NCBI RefSeq assembly: GCF_015207665.1
Contig: NZ_JADEWL010000067.1
Span: 1 to 35,975, forward strand
Length of the DNA stretch: 35,975 nt
Origin: Plectonema cf. radiosum LEGE 06105
Lineage (GTDB): Bacteria > Cyanobacteriota > Cyanobacteriia > Cyanobacteriales > Nostocaceae
Direction of reading: 5' to 3'
Of this stretch, positions 17,415 to 25,688 are shown one piece after another (positions within the stretch are counted from its first letter, which is position 1; each line of letters starts with the position of its first letter). The notes below the pieces were generated by a model that worked only from the letters and a program-made list of their open reading frames with translations, had not been told where the DNA came from and searched no databases. The position numbers and the translations under genes are program-made.

Positions 17415-18182
17415 GTGTCGCAATTGGCTTCGTCTTCTTGGCAGCGATTGATCAAAAATATCCCATTCAAGGAACTTCCGCAGTTAAAGACACAAGCCAC
17501 AAAAAGACGAATATTGCAACATAGAAACCCAGTCCAGTTTCTTTGGTTCCTGACAATTCTCGTTGCCATGGTTTTGTGGAACCCCAAGTTATTATTTTCT
17601 TGCGGTGCGGGCGGTTTCGTGATGTTATTAGTATATTCGATGCCGCAGTGGGATTGGTCACAATTTTGGTGTAGAACAAGTAATTTTCTGCAAACAACTC
17701 GCGGACGTTTAGTATTATCGGTAACTAGTGGTTTATTTGCTTGCTTAGGCACTTATATCGCAGCAACAATTTGCGTGAACTCCAACAACATTTGGATTGC
17801 TGCGGGTGCGATCGCCCAAGGTTTAGCAATCGTAATAATTTTAATTTTATTAGCATGGTTGCCCATAAGCTTATATGGAAATCAAGAACAACTGGAATTA
17901 GAACAGTTGTTGGACTATTTGATAGACACAGATCCCCTCAAACGTATGATTGGTTTGCGTAAGTTAACAAAGTTAGCAACTCGTCAACAGCTTGAGTCAG
18001 AGACTAAGCAATATATTATTGAATGCTTGCAACTCTTGTTAACAAAGGAATCAATTGCAGCAATTAGAGATGCAGCTTTTGATAGCTTACAAGCATTGGA
18101 ACCAGAACAAAAAGCTGTGTCAACGAACATGAAAACTTTAGTACCTTTGTCTGTTAAAGTCAAAAATCGTGTTTTATATTAA
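17415..18182 (+). CDS. Membrane protein with C-terminal helical (HEAT/armadillo-like) region
   Basis: 255 residues starting at GTG. Two hydrophobic blocks (about 42-75 and 98-155) give roughly four TM helices. The C-terminal part from about 160 (LEQLLDYLIDTDPLKRMIGLRKLTKLA; IAAIRDAAFDSLQALEP) has the helix-pair look of HEAT/ARM repeats on the cytoplasmic side. No known catalytic motif. Probably a membrane-anchored protein-interaction platform. It is followed within a few bases by a 300-bp heptad repeat cluster. Confidence 0.7.
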   Translation: MSQLASSSWQRLIKNIPFKELPQLKTQATKRRILQHRNPVQFLWFLTILVAMVLWNPKLLFSCGAGGFVMLLVYSMPQWDWSQFWCRTSNFLQTTRGRLVLSVTSGLFACLGTYIAATICVNSNNIWIAAGAIAQGLAIVIILILLAWLPISLYGNQEQLELEQLLDYLIDTDPLKRMIGLRKLTKLATRQQLESETKQYIIECLQLLLTKESIAAIRDAAFDSLQALEPEQKAVSTNMKTLVPLSVKVKNRVLY

Positions 18183-18183
18183 A

Positions 18184-18494
18184 TAGGTAATGGGTAATGG
18201 GTAATGGGTAATGGGTAATGGGTAATGGGTAATGGGTAATGGGTAATGGGTAGTAAAATCTTACTCTTAACTCCGGTGGTACTAACTCCTTTAAGTACGG
18301 CATACACAAAACCCCCGAATATGTAAAATCTTACTCTTAACTCCGGTGCTACTAACTCCTAACTCCGGTGGTACTAACTCTTAACTCCTAACTCTTAACT
18401 CCTAACTCCCAACTCAAAACTCAAAACTCAAAACTCAAAACTCAAAACTCAAAACTCAAAACTCCTAACTCCTAACTCCTAACTCCTAACTCTT
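18184..18494. repeat. Composite STRR cluster (TGGGTAA, AACTCAA, AACTCCT)
   Basis: Successive arrays: about ten TGGGTAA units (18184-18253), a 38-bp direct repeat (18253-18290 and 18323-18360, one mismatch), mixed AACTCCT/AACTCTT, seven perfect AACTCAA units (18411-18459), then four AACTCCT and one AACTCTT (18460-18494). The last array runs into the ftsE-like coding sequence. Confidence 0.93.
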
Positions 18495-19230
18495 CGTATA
18501 CTTTTCCGCCACATACTTTTACTACTCGGCGATCGCAACGTCTTACCAAGTGTTCGTCATGGGTAGTAACAATTACTGTAGCCCCAAAGGAATTTAACTT
18601 ACTTAATATTTGGATTATTTGCCAAGAATTATCTGGATCTAGATTTCCGGTTGGTTCATCTGCTAAAAGCAAGGGTGGAGTTGCGACAATTGCTCGTGCC
18701 ATACTTACCCGTTGTTGCTCTCCTCCAGAAAGATGATCGGGAAAACAATTAGCTTTACTCAATAAACCGACTAACTTTAAAGTAGGTTCCAAACGTCTTT
18801 GAATTTCCTTGCGGGTGTAGCCTTGAGCTTGCAAAACCACAGAAATATTTTCCTTTACCGTTCGCTGAGGGATTAATTTGTAGTCTTGGAAAACAATACC
18901 AATACGTCGTCGCAATAAAGACAAACCATCACCACGTAACTTTGCCACATTGCGATCGTCAACAATCACCTCTCCCTGGGTTGCTAATTCTTCACCATAC
19001 AGCAGTTTGAGCAGAGTGGATTTACCAGAACCACTAGGTCCGGTAATAAATACAAATTCCCCTTTCTTGACGTTTAAGTTAGCATCTACTAAAGCATCCG
19101 CTGCATTAACATAGCTTTTTGTCACAGAACGCAGCTGAACCATAAAATTACTGCTACTGTCTTTACCTTTGTTTTCTTGAGGAAAATCAGTAGATTTATC
19201 AATTGTGTTGTTATTCGCGATCGCCGACAT
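18472..19230 (-). CDS. ftsE: FtsE-type ABC transporter ATP-binding protein
   Basis: 252-residue ABC ATPase. Walker [10 protein letters not shown] (64-72), Q-loop VFQDYKLI, signature LSGGEQQR, Walker [13 protein letters not shown] and H-loop VTTHD are all intact. The FtsE type is suggested by the body ([48 protein letters not shown]). FtsE works with membrane protein FtsX in divisome and murein-hydrolase control. No ftsX lies beside it, and LolD/MacB-type ATPases look similar, so the symbol is likely but not certain. A 30-residue polar N-terminal extension precedes the domain. The last six residues (ELGVRS) and the stop are read from AACTCCT repeats. Confidence 0.83.
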   Translation of the reverse strand: MSAIANNNTIDKSTDFPQENKGKDSSSNFMVQLRSVTKSYVNAADALVDANLNVKKGEFVFITGPSGSGKSTLLKLLYGEELATQGEVIVDDRNVAKLRGDGLSLLRRRIGIVFQDYKLIPQRTVKENISVVLQAQGYTRKEIQRRLEPTLKLVGLLSKANCFPDHLSGGEQQRVSMARAIVATPPLLLADEPTGNLDPDNSWQIIQILSKLNSFGATVIVTTHDEHLVRRCDRRVVKVCGGKVYEELGVRS

Positions 19231-19323
19231 TGCGGTTTATTGGGATTAAATAAAAAATTGAATACCAAATAAGTATTCCCAGAACAAGCCTGGGAATATC
19301 AAATCTTTATTAAAAGGTCATCC

Positions 19324-19356
19324 GATTTTGGATTTTGGATTTTGGATTTTGGATTA
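19324..19356. repeat. STRR: GATTTTG heptads
   Basis: Four exact GATTTTG units plus a partial in the ftsE upstream region. A short CCCTACT array at 19479-19496 lies further on, next to the glycosyltransferase 3' end. Confidence 0.88.
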
Positions 19357-19511
19357 ACCCCACGAATCAATGCGAGGGCTTAGGAATTTGAGATGAAGGG
19401 ATTGACGATTGGTTCCAGGTATAAATCCGGGGTTTGTACCATCAAGGAATGATTGGTCAAAGGTTAGAGATCAAAATTCCCTACTCCCTACTCCCTTTTC
19501 CTAAGAAAAAC

Positions 19512-20261
19512 TCAAGCACCTTTGGTTTTTACACCGTAAATTAAGGCTTTCCAAGCAAATTTAGGTAAAGCTAACATCCGTCGCCATCGCCAAGGTTCTT
19601 GATAAAGACGATATAGCCATTCTAAATTATTATCACCCAACCAAGCCGGAGCGCGAGTTTTGGCTCCTGACCAAATATCAAAACTACCACCGACACCAAT
19701 CCAAATAGCTTGGGGACACAAATGACGGTTTTGTTCGATCCATAATTCTTGACGTGGTACTCCCAAACCCACATAAATAAGTTGCGGTTGTAGTTGAGAC
19801 AGAGTAGAGTGCAGCTGTTGTTCTTCTTCTGGGGAATGATAGCCTGAGTGAGTTCCCACTATATTCAAACGGGCAATTTGTTCTTGCCAGAATTGTGCTG
19901 CTGCTGCTGCGGTTCCGGGCTTTCCTCCGTAGAAAAATACTGTTGAATCAGGAGAATTTTGTCCAATTTCCCGTAATAGTGCTTCTGCTAGTTCAATTCC
20001 TGGAATTCGACTTACATCTTGCTTTAAAAGTAATCGTAAATATAAAACTATCCCAGCACCGTCGGGAATTACTAAGTCCGCAGCTTTGATTATAGTCGCG
20101 AGAGTTTCATTTCGCTCCGCTTGCATGGTCATTTCTGCATTCAGAGTCACTACATGAGTTCCTATTCTCTGCTGCAAGCGTTCTAATAAGTAGCCTGGGT
20201 AATTTGTCGTTAAATGAATCGGTAGTCCCAAAACCGACATTTTTTTAGGCGGTTTAATCAT
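19512..20261 (-). CDS. WecG/TagA/CpsF-family glycosyltransferase (GT26)
   Basis: 249 residues. These enzymes add N-acetylmannosamine(uronic acid) or related sugars to a lipid-linked acceptor during cell-surface polysaccharide synthesis. Family blocks are present: VTLNAEM, ADLVIPDGAGIV (62-72), GVPRQELWIEQN, IGVGGSFDIWSGAKTRAP and NLEWLYRLYQEPWRWRRM. Full length and soluble, probably membrane-peripheral through its C-terminal basic/aromatic part. No other polysaccharide gene adjoins it. Another ATG sits seven codons in (MSVLGLPI); I kept the first. Confidence 0.92.
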   Translation of the reverse strand: MIKPPKKMSVLGLPIHLTTNYPGYLLERLQQRIGTHVVTLNAEMTMQAERNETLATIIKAADLVIPDGAGIVLYLRLLLKQDVSRIPGIELAEALLREIGQNSPDSTVFFYGGKPGTAAAAAQFWQEQIARLNIVGTHSGYHSPEEEQQLHSTLSQLQPQLIYVGLGVPRQELWIEQNRHLCPQAIWIGVGGSFDIWSGAKTRAPAWLGDNNLEWLYRLYQEPWRWRRMLALPKFAWKALIYGVKTKGA

Positions 20262-20941
20262 GCTCTAATCTAGATTCGCCTCACACCAAGTTTTATCGAA
20301 GTTAGTTTATCAAATTTGTTCCTTAATTGTTTGTGTTGCATTTGTGGATATAGCTTGTTTAATTGCTGTAATCACAAAATTAATTATTTTAATTATAATT
20401 TGTAGTTTAGCTTACTAAATATTTATCGCCATAAAAGTCACTATAAATACTTAAATATTTGAGATAATCATATATTTTAAAACTTTGTATTTTAAGTAGT
20501 ACTTTTAGATACCCGATTAAACAAGCCATTGCAAATAAACTAACAACATCTTCCAAAACGCCGGTATAATTTTCACAAAGGAGATCAACGTAGTAATCAA
20601 AATACACTTGATTCCAACTGGGAGTCTATACCTTTTCAAACACAAATACGATTGATAGGGTAAGATTAACTACTTATAGGGATTAGTTAACGAACTCTAA
20701 TTAATATAGTCGTATACTTTAATTCTAATCGTATTAGATTCTTTTTATCAGGCGTACTTAACTCAGATTGTATATTTATCGCATTTGCTATATGGGTTGT
20801 GAATACCTTATTGATAAGATATCAACCATCCCTCGTGAGTTTTATGCCATTAAGAGTACAGATGTAAAGGAAACTGTATCTTAATAGACTTTTTATTAAA
20901 CTCAATTTTACAGTTAATAGTTTAACGGGCAGAAAGTTACC
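20262..20941. other. Intergenic region with one doubtful ORF and a small dyad
   Basis: 680 bp of AT-rich DNA between divergent genes. TCTAAT-cgt-ATTAGA (20724-20738) is a perfect 6-bp dyad about 200 bp before the response-regulator gene. A 66-codon GTG-start frame on the minus strand is listed separately. Confidence 0.5.
20407..20607 (-). CDS. Doubtful small ORF, possibly a gene remnant
   Basis: 66 codons beginning at GTG, with an in-frame TAG seven codons upstream. The product (YFDYYVDLLCENYTG..; FAMACLIGYLKVLLKIQ; YDYLKYLSIYSDFYGDK) is rich in Tyr, Leu and Lys and reads like an amphipathic helical protein rather than random frame, but I recognise no family. No Shine-Dalgarno. It could be the tail of a broken gene or a chance ORF in AT-rich DNA. 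Confidence 0.25.
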   Translation of the reverse strand: MYFDYYVDLLCENYTGVLEDVVSLFAMACLIGYLKVLLKIQSFKIYDYLKYLSIYSDFYGDKYLVS

Positions 20942-21652
20942 ATGACTAAAATTCGCGTTGCTTTAATTGAAGACCACGATCTCACCCGTTTGGGTATTCG
21001 GACTGCATTACAGCGAAATGTTGATTTTGAAGTAGTAGGAGAAGCAAATAATGCTACCGATGGACTCAAAATATTAAAAGCGCTGCAACCGGATGTGGCA
21101 ATTGTAGATATTGGTTTACCCGATATTGATGGGATTGAATTAACCAGAGAAGCCAAGTCCACAGCACCGGGATTGCTAACTAAAATCCTGATTTTAACTT
21201 TACGAGATAGTAAAGAAGCCGTGCTTGCAGCTTTCGCTGCTGGTGCAGATTCCTACTGCATGAAGGATAAATATGATAATTTGCTCGAAGCCGTGCGCCA
21301 TACTCACAATGGTAACTCTTGGATTGACCCGGCGATCGCCCGCATTGTTTTGCAGCAAGCACAAGAAAATCCACCAGGTTCAAAAGTTTCGGATGGTAAT
21401 AAATTTGCGGAAAAATACGACTTTAACAATGCTAGAGAAGAAGACAGTATTGATCCCTATACTCTTACTGAAAGAGAATTAGAAGTATTGCAGTTAATTG
21501 TAGAAGGTTGTAGTAACGCCATTATCGCCGAAAGACTCTACATTACGGTGGGAACTGTTAAAACTCACGTCCGCAATATTTTGAACAAGTTATGCGCTGA
21601 TGATCGCACTCAAGCAGCAGTCCGCGCTTTGCGTTCGGGATTAGTAGGATAA
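20942..21652 (+). CDS. NarL/FixJ-family response regulator
   Basis: 236-residue two-component regulator. Receiver domain 1-125 with acidic pocket E10-D11, phosphoacceptor D56 (VAIVDIGLPDIDG), Thr86 and Lys108. A variable linker follows, then a LuxR-type helix-turn-helix (about 172-232: LTERELEVLQLIVEGCSNAIIAERLYITVGTVKTHVRNIL). It should bind DNA as a phosphorylation-dependent dimer. No histidine kinase adjoins it. It lies 192 bp upstream of the REC-PP2C gene in the same direction, which suggests a shared signalling role, though the gap leaves room for another promoter. Confidence 0.93.
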   Translation: MTKIRVALIEDHDLTRLGIRTALQRNVDFEVVGEANNATDGLKILKALQPDVAIVDIGLPDIDGIELTREAKSTAPGLLTKILILTLRDSKEAVLAAFAAGADSYCMKDKYDNLLEAVRHTHNGNSWIDPAIARIVLQQAQENPPGSKVSDGNKFAEKYDFNNAREEDSIDPYTLTERELEVLQLIVEGCSNAIIAERLYITVGTVKTHVRNILNKLCADDRTQAAVRALRSGLVG

Positions 21653-21844
21653 AGTTGAAATTAAGGTTTCTCTGAGTATTTTTTAAGGATATTAGAGATA
21701 AATTTACTACCCGCATAGTTAATTCTATGTTAAGAATGTGGGGGGGATGTTAATAACTACCTTTTTGTTCCAGGCTGAATTGCAAGGCAAGATAAAATTT
21801 ATACATTCTTGCCTATGAAAAATATATGAAAATAAAAGTCAATT

Positions 21845-23545
21845 ATGACTGAAATTGAGGCAGGCAAACTCAAATTAATGGTGGTGGATGACGAGCTAGA
21901 TAACCTAGATTTACTCTACCGCACTTTTAGGCGAGAATTTAAAGTATACAAGGCAAGTGATGCTCGTACTGCTCTGGAGATTCTAGACAAAGAAGGCGAA
22001 ATGGCTGTAATTATCTCTGACCAAAGAATGCCAGAGATGAACGGTACAGAATTTTTCGGTCTTACGGTAGAGCGTTTTCCGGATACCATTCGGATTTTGC
22101 TTACAGGCTTTACTGATGTCGAAGATTTAGTTGATGCGATTAATTCGGGTCAGGTATTTCGCTACATTACTAAGCCTTGGAAACCAGATCAACTGCGTTC
22201 GCTGGTCGATCAAGCTACCCAAATTTATCGGTTAGTCAAAAAAAGAACTTTAAGTTTACGCCGTTCTCTGAGGCGAGAATCTTTAGTTAATGCAGTTACA
22301 ACAGCGATTCGGGAATCTCTAGATTATCCTAGTATGCTGCAAAAAATTGTGTCAACAATTGGACAAACTTTTGAAGCGACTTGTTGCGTACTTAAACCGA
22401 TTGAAGGAGAACAATTAGCATCAGAGGAGTTTTTCTACCAGGATCATAACGCTGTTGTTGAAAATTGCTGCTTTAATCCCAGTACTTTAATGGAAAAAGT
22501 TCTTGTCAGCCGTAATTACGAATTATCAGAATTTACTTCTGATAATGGCGAAGTTTACCAGCAATTAGCTGTACCGCTGATTTATCAACAAGATTTACAA
22601 GCAGTATTGGCTCTCCATCAACAGCGATGCGATACCCAAAAAGCAACTCTGGGAACTTATGGCAATTGGCAACATGAAGACATAGAACTAATTTCCGGTG
22701 TTGCCGAACAAGCTGCATTAGCTCTTTCTCAAGCAAAACTTTATCAGAACCTCCAACAAAAGCAAAAACAGATTCATGCCGAATTGGAAGTTGCGCGTCA
22801 AATTCAGCATAATTTGCTACGCCAAACTTTACCTGAAATCGAAGGAGTCAGGGTACAAGCTTGCTGCTATCCAGCACGGGAAGTTGGTGGAGACTTTTTT
22901 GAAGTTTTTGTTCATCCCAAGGGAGATTTATGGTTGGCTGTAGGTGACGTTTCTGGTAAAGGTGTTCCTGCTGCACTGTTTATGGCTAGTGCAATATCAG
23001 TATTGCGTCGAGAATTATCTCAAGAAACGCCTCCAATGCCAAATATAGTCATGAAAAATTTAAATCAAGCTTTAGGCGATGACCTGGTAAGCAATAATTA
23101 TTTTATTACTTTGGTATTGGCTCGTTATACAAGCGCTACCAAGCAATTAGTGTACGCTAATGCCGGTCATATTTACCCAATAGTTTGCTCGCAAAAAGAT
23201 TCTCACTTAGACGAACCAAATTTTCTCAAAGTACGTGGAATTCCTTTGGGTATATTACCCAATTGGGAAGCAAATTTTGGGGAATTAATTCTTGCTCAGT
23301 CAGATACTTTGCTACTTGCAAGCGATGGAATTACTGAAGCTCAAGTTTCAATCACAAGTAATTTGAGTAAAGAATTATCTAATGTAGAATCGTCAACACG
23401 CTCTATGCTTAACCAAGAAGGACTTTGGCAATTATTGCTTGAACAAGAGAAACCACTTAGTTTGAACAAATTGCTCAACCGTATCCATCTTGATACCGAA
23501 GTCCAAGAAGATGACCAAACTATACTTTCACTGGAGATTTTATAA
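21845..23545 (+). CDS. REC-GAF-PP2C (RsbU-type) phosphatase
   Basis: 566-residue regulator. The N-terminal receiver domain has phosphoacceptor D59 (VIISDQRMPEMNG) and K111 (YITKPWKP). A GAF-like sensor spans about 150-300, a helical linker about 305-335, and a PPM/SpoIIE-type serine phosphatase domain 340-566 has the metal motifs AREVGGDFFEVF, VGDVSGKGVPAALFM and ASDGITEA plus EDDQT near the end. Such RsbU-like proteins dephosphorylate a STAS anti-anti-sigma factor, so the receiver and GAF domains would tune sigma-factor availability. Its stop is 3 nt before the kinase-type gene, so the two are co-translated. Related cyanobacterial partner-switching proteins control carbon response and hormogonium formation; no specific orthology is claimed. 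Confidence 0.93.
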   Translation: MTEIEAGKLKLMVVDDELDNLDLLYRTFRREFKVYKASDARTALEILDKEGEMAVIISDQRMPEMNGTEFFGLTVERFPDTIRILLTGFTDVEDLVDAINSGQVFRYITKPWKPDQLRSLVDQATQIYRLVKKRTLSLRRSLRRESLVNAVTTAIRESLDYPSMLQKIVSTIGQTFEATCCVLKPIEGEQLASEEFFYQDHNAVVENCCFNPSTLMEKVLVSRNYELSEFTSDNGEVYQQLAVPLIYQQDLQAVLALHQQRCDTQKATLGTYGNWQHEDIELISGVAEQAALALSQAKLYQNLQQKQKQIHAELEVARQIQHNLLRQTLPEIEGVRVQACCYPAREVGGDFFEVFVHPKGDLWLAVGDVSGKGVPAALFMASAISVLRRELSQETPPMPNIVMKNLNQALGDDLVSNNYFITLVLARYTSATKQLVYANAGHIYPIVCSQKDSHLDEPNFLKVRGIPLGILPNWEANFGELILAQSDTLLLASDGITEAQVSITSNLSKELSNVESSTRSMLNQEGLWQLLLEQEKPLSLNKLLNRIHLDTEVQEDDQTILSLEIL

Positions 23546-23548
23546 ACT

Positions 23549-23998
23549 ATGAAAAGCGAGCTTCACGTACCAAGTGACTTGAAGTTTTTAAGCATTGTGG
23601 AAAGCTGGCTGCTTGGATGCTTAGAAGTGGAATTAGGAGAATCGGTTGATTGGACTCGACAATCAAATCGTTTACGCTTAGTTTTAGTCGAAGCTTACTC
23701 CAATGTAGTGCGTCACGCTCATAAAGAAAAGCCATCTGCCCCAATTTTGATTCGTTTGGAACTAAAAAAAAGGGATTTAGCTTTAGAAGTTTGGGACAAA
23801 GGTGAGGGTTATGATATGTCTCATTATTCTCCTCCTAGTCCTATGGAAAAACAAGAAGGTGGTTATGGCTGGCTGATTATGAACCGTTTAATGGACAAAG
23901 TAGAGTATGAATTACAAGTTAATGGCGGTAATTGTCTGAAGTTAGAAGCTAGTTTGCCTGAAACAGTACAAGAAGCTCAAGAAAAAGTTCAAAATTAA
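23549..23998 (+). CDS. Anti-sigma-factor-type serine kinase (RsbW-like HATPase)
   Basis: 149-residue GHKL ATPase of the RsbW/SpoIIAB class. N-box LVLVEAYSNVVRHAHK (E48, N52), G1 box VWDKGEGYD (D83, G85) and G2 box EGGYGWLIMNRLMD (103-116) are present. It would phosphorylate a STAS-domain partner and/or bind a sigma factor. It overlaps functionally with the PP2C protein 3 nt upstream, its natural opponent. No STAS partner or sigma gene lies in the window, so the target is elsewhere. Confidence 0.92.
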   Translation: MKSELHVPSDLKFLSIVESWLLGCLEVELGESVDWTRQSNRLRLVLVEAYSNVVRHAHKEKPSAPILIRLELKKRDLALEVWDKGEGYDMSHYSPPSPMEKQEGGYGWLIMNRLMDKVEYELQVNGGNCLKLEASLPETVQEAQEKVQN

Positions 23999-24402
23999 TT
24001 TAAATTAATTTAACTATAGTTCGCTCTCACTCCGTCAATTGACAAACTATTTTATATATTAGAAGTCGGGTTTTCGGATAAATATCGTACAGAAAACGGC
24101 TAATAAGTAGACTTTTTTACCACAGCACAAAATCTCAAATAGATACTCAGCGTAACTTAGCGTTCAACTCAGCCTTCCTTTGCGTTTCAAAGTCAACTGC
24201 TCAAACTTTTCTAGTATAAACATGATGAAAACTCGACTTCTCACCCGACAAAGTTAACAATACTTCACCAAGATAATAACTTTTACTAAGTTTATTTGGT
24301 TAATAGCTGTGAATCATGAAACAATTACATAATTGCTCTATTTTTGATCGGTTAATTCAGCCCGGTCAAAATCATTTAAATACCTTACTGTAGTTATTAA
24401 CG
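23999..24402. other. Intergenic region with a 181-bp inverted-end segment
   Basis: 404 bp. A segment at 24061-24241 is bounded by 15-bp inverted arms (AGAAGTCGGGTTTTC against GAAAACTCGACTTCT, one mismatch). Between them is non-coding DNA. No gene seen. Confidence 0.5.
24061..24241. repeat. 181-bp segment with 15-bp AGAAGTCGGGTTTTC inverted ends
   Basis: The left arm (24061-24075) and right arm (24227-24241) are inverted copies with one mismatch. The core is shared with the convergent-junction repeats at 10164 and 35332. It may be an old, expanded copy of the same dispersed element. Confidence 0.5.
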
Positions 24403-24849
24403 ATGCCTATGCAAGCCTCGTTTTGTCTTTCACCGCGCTACCGATTAGATGATGAGTTACCTTGGTTAGAGGGAATAGATCCCAGCCGTCATTATTGGAT
24501 TAAGGTAAATAGCGATCATAATTTAACAGTGGCAATTCCCGGATTACTGACTTCTTCTATCGATGAAATGAAGCAGGCAATCAGAAAGTTTCGCTCACTT
24601 AAACCCGGAGAACAAATAAATTTAATCAGAGCTGCGAGTAGTTGTAAAATCTACTGTATTAGCCTCAACTGTTACGCAATCGAAGCAGAAATCAATAATG
24701 CTTTAGTTTGGCATTTATTTGACCAAGAGACCTTAGATAGTCTATTAATGAGCGCTCATCCAGACTGGCAATGTGCGGCTGCCGATATCGAATTAGGACG
24801 GAGATTATTAGTACGTTCCTTAGAGCGAGCAACAGCAAACAAAAGTTAG
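24403..24849 (+). CDS. Unknown small cytoplasmic protein
   Basis: 148 residues, not recognised. It begins MPMQASFCLSPRYRLDDELPWLEGIDPSRHYWIKV and continues with a mixed alpha/beta region (LTVAIPGLLTSSIDEMKQAIRKF) and a Trp-containing part (NALVWHLFDQETLDSLLMSAHPDWQ). No TM, signal, zinc or nucleotide motif. It follows the phosphatase/kinase pair by 404 bp in the same direction, too far to claim an operon, and it does not look like the missing STAS partner. Codon use and length suggest a real gene. Confidence 0.65.
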   Translation: MPMQASFCLSPRYRLDDELPWLEGIDPSRHYWIKVNSDHNLTVAIPGLLTSSIDEMKQAIRKFRSLKPGEQINLIRAASSCKIYCISLNCYAIEAEINNALVWHLFDQETLDSLLMSAHPDWQCAAADIELGRRLLVRSLERATANKS

Positions 24850-24930
24850 TTATTAGTTATTAATGGTTTTTGGCTGTTAATTATCAAAAAAAACTGTTTA
24901 ATGTGCTTGATATTCGCTAATTTTCAAGTA

Positions 24931-25335
24931 TTACCGCCGTAAGGAAAGTAATTCTTGGGGAGAAGCTAAAAGTTTGATTTTTACATCCAAAATTTGCAGA
25001 TTTTCATTTAAAGCAAACACCCAAGATACATTGACACCAAACCAAGGAGTTTCTACCTTACCTACAACTTGAATTTGGGTTAGGTTGTCTTCTAGAGTTT
25101 CGCTTACACCTTCACGAGGATAAGCTTTAATATCAATTGCTTCCTTGCGTAAGTAGCTTAAAATCGCATCCCTCCCAGTAATCCCAGATTCAAAAGGGGG
25201 ATGCATTACACAGTCTTCTGCAAACAACGAAGCGGTTTTTTCGTAATTGCCTGCATTTAAACTTTCAAAGTATTGCTGTATAGTTACTTCACTGATTTCT
25301 GTAATTTCGGTAGATTTCCATTCAATTGCACTCAT
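24931..25335 (-). CDS. CTDH: C-terminal-domain homologue of orange carotenoid protein
   Basis: 134-residue NTF2-like protein equal to the regulatory domain of OCP. In this family it dimerises, binds a ketocarotenoid such as canthaxanthin and delivers it to helical carotenoid proteins. The two carbonyl-contacting residues of OCP are kept: Tyr22 (QQYFESLNAG) and Trp105 (GVNVSWVFALN). The diagnostic TPWFG and LLASPQELL blocks are present. The only Cys is C42; as I recall, studied CTDHs use a Cys near 103 for disulfide dimers, and position 103 here is Val, so redox control may differ. It lies downstream of the HCP gene on the same strand, 353 bp away, so it may have its own promoter. Confidence 0.92.
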   Translation of the reverse strand: MSAIEWKSTEITEISEVTIQQYFESLNAGNYEKTASLFAEDCVMHPPFESGITGRDAILSYLRKEAIDIKAYPREGVSETLEDNLTQIQVVGKVETPWFGVNVSWVFALNENLQILDVKIKLLASPQELLSLRR

Positions 25336-25688
25336 AAAATTAGCTGTATTAGTCGCTGATAAGAAAAAAAATATTTACTAATTAAATTTATTAATTAAAT
25401 ATTATTTAAATAAAATATCAAAGCTAGCTGCTCAGACACGTGCTTCAGAAATAATTGTACTATAAATTAAGTAATCAAGTCCTGATTATTCACTTCTGAG
25501 TTATCTAACTGCTGCCTACTCCTTATTTAAACAAAATTATTGCAAGGTGGATAATAGATAATAATCTCCACCCCACAATCTACGGTTATTTTAGATTAAA
25601 ACAGATAAGTTTGATATCCAGACATAGGGTTGAAAAATTGCCTGTTATCGTCGCAAAATTCAAAAATATAGCTTTCCTCGAAAGCGTC
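25336..25688. other. Spacer between HCP and CTDH genes
   Basis: 353 bp, very AT-rich near the CTDH start (repeated TTAATTAAAT). No ORF or convincing terminator. It probably contains the CTDH promoter. Confidence 0.4.

Noticed and set aside
17372-17752. 126-codon minus-strand frame opposite the HEAT-like membrane protein
   Set aside because: Composition is unlike a protein (many Asn, Cys and short charged runs), and the opposite frame is clearly coding.
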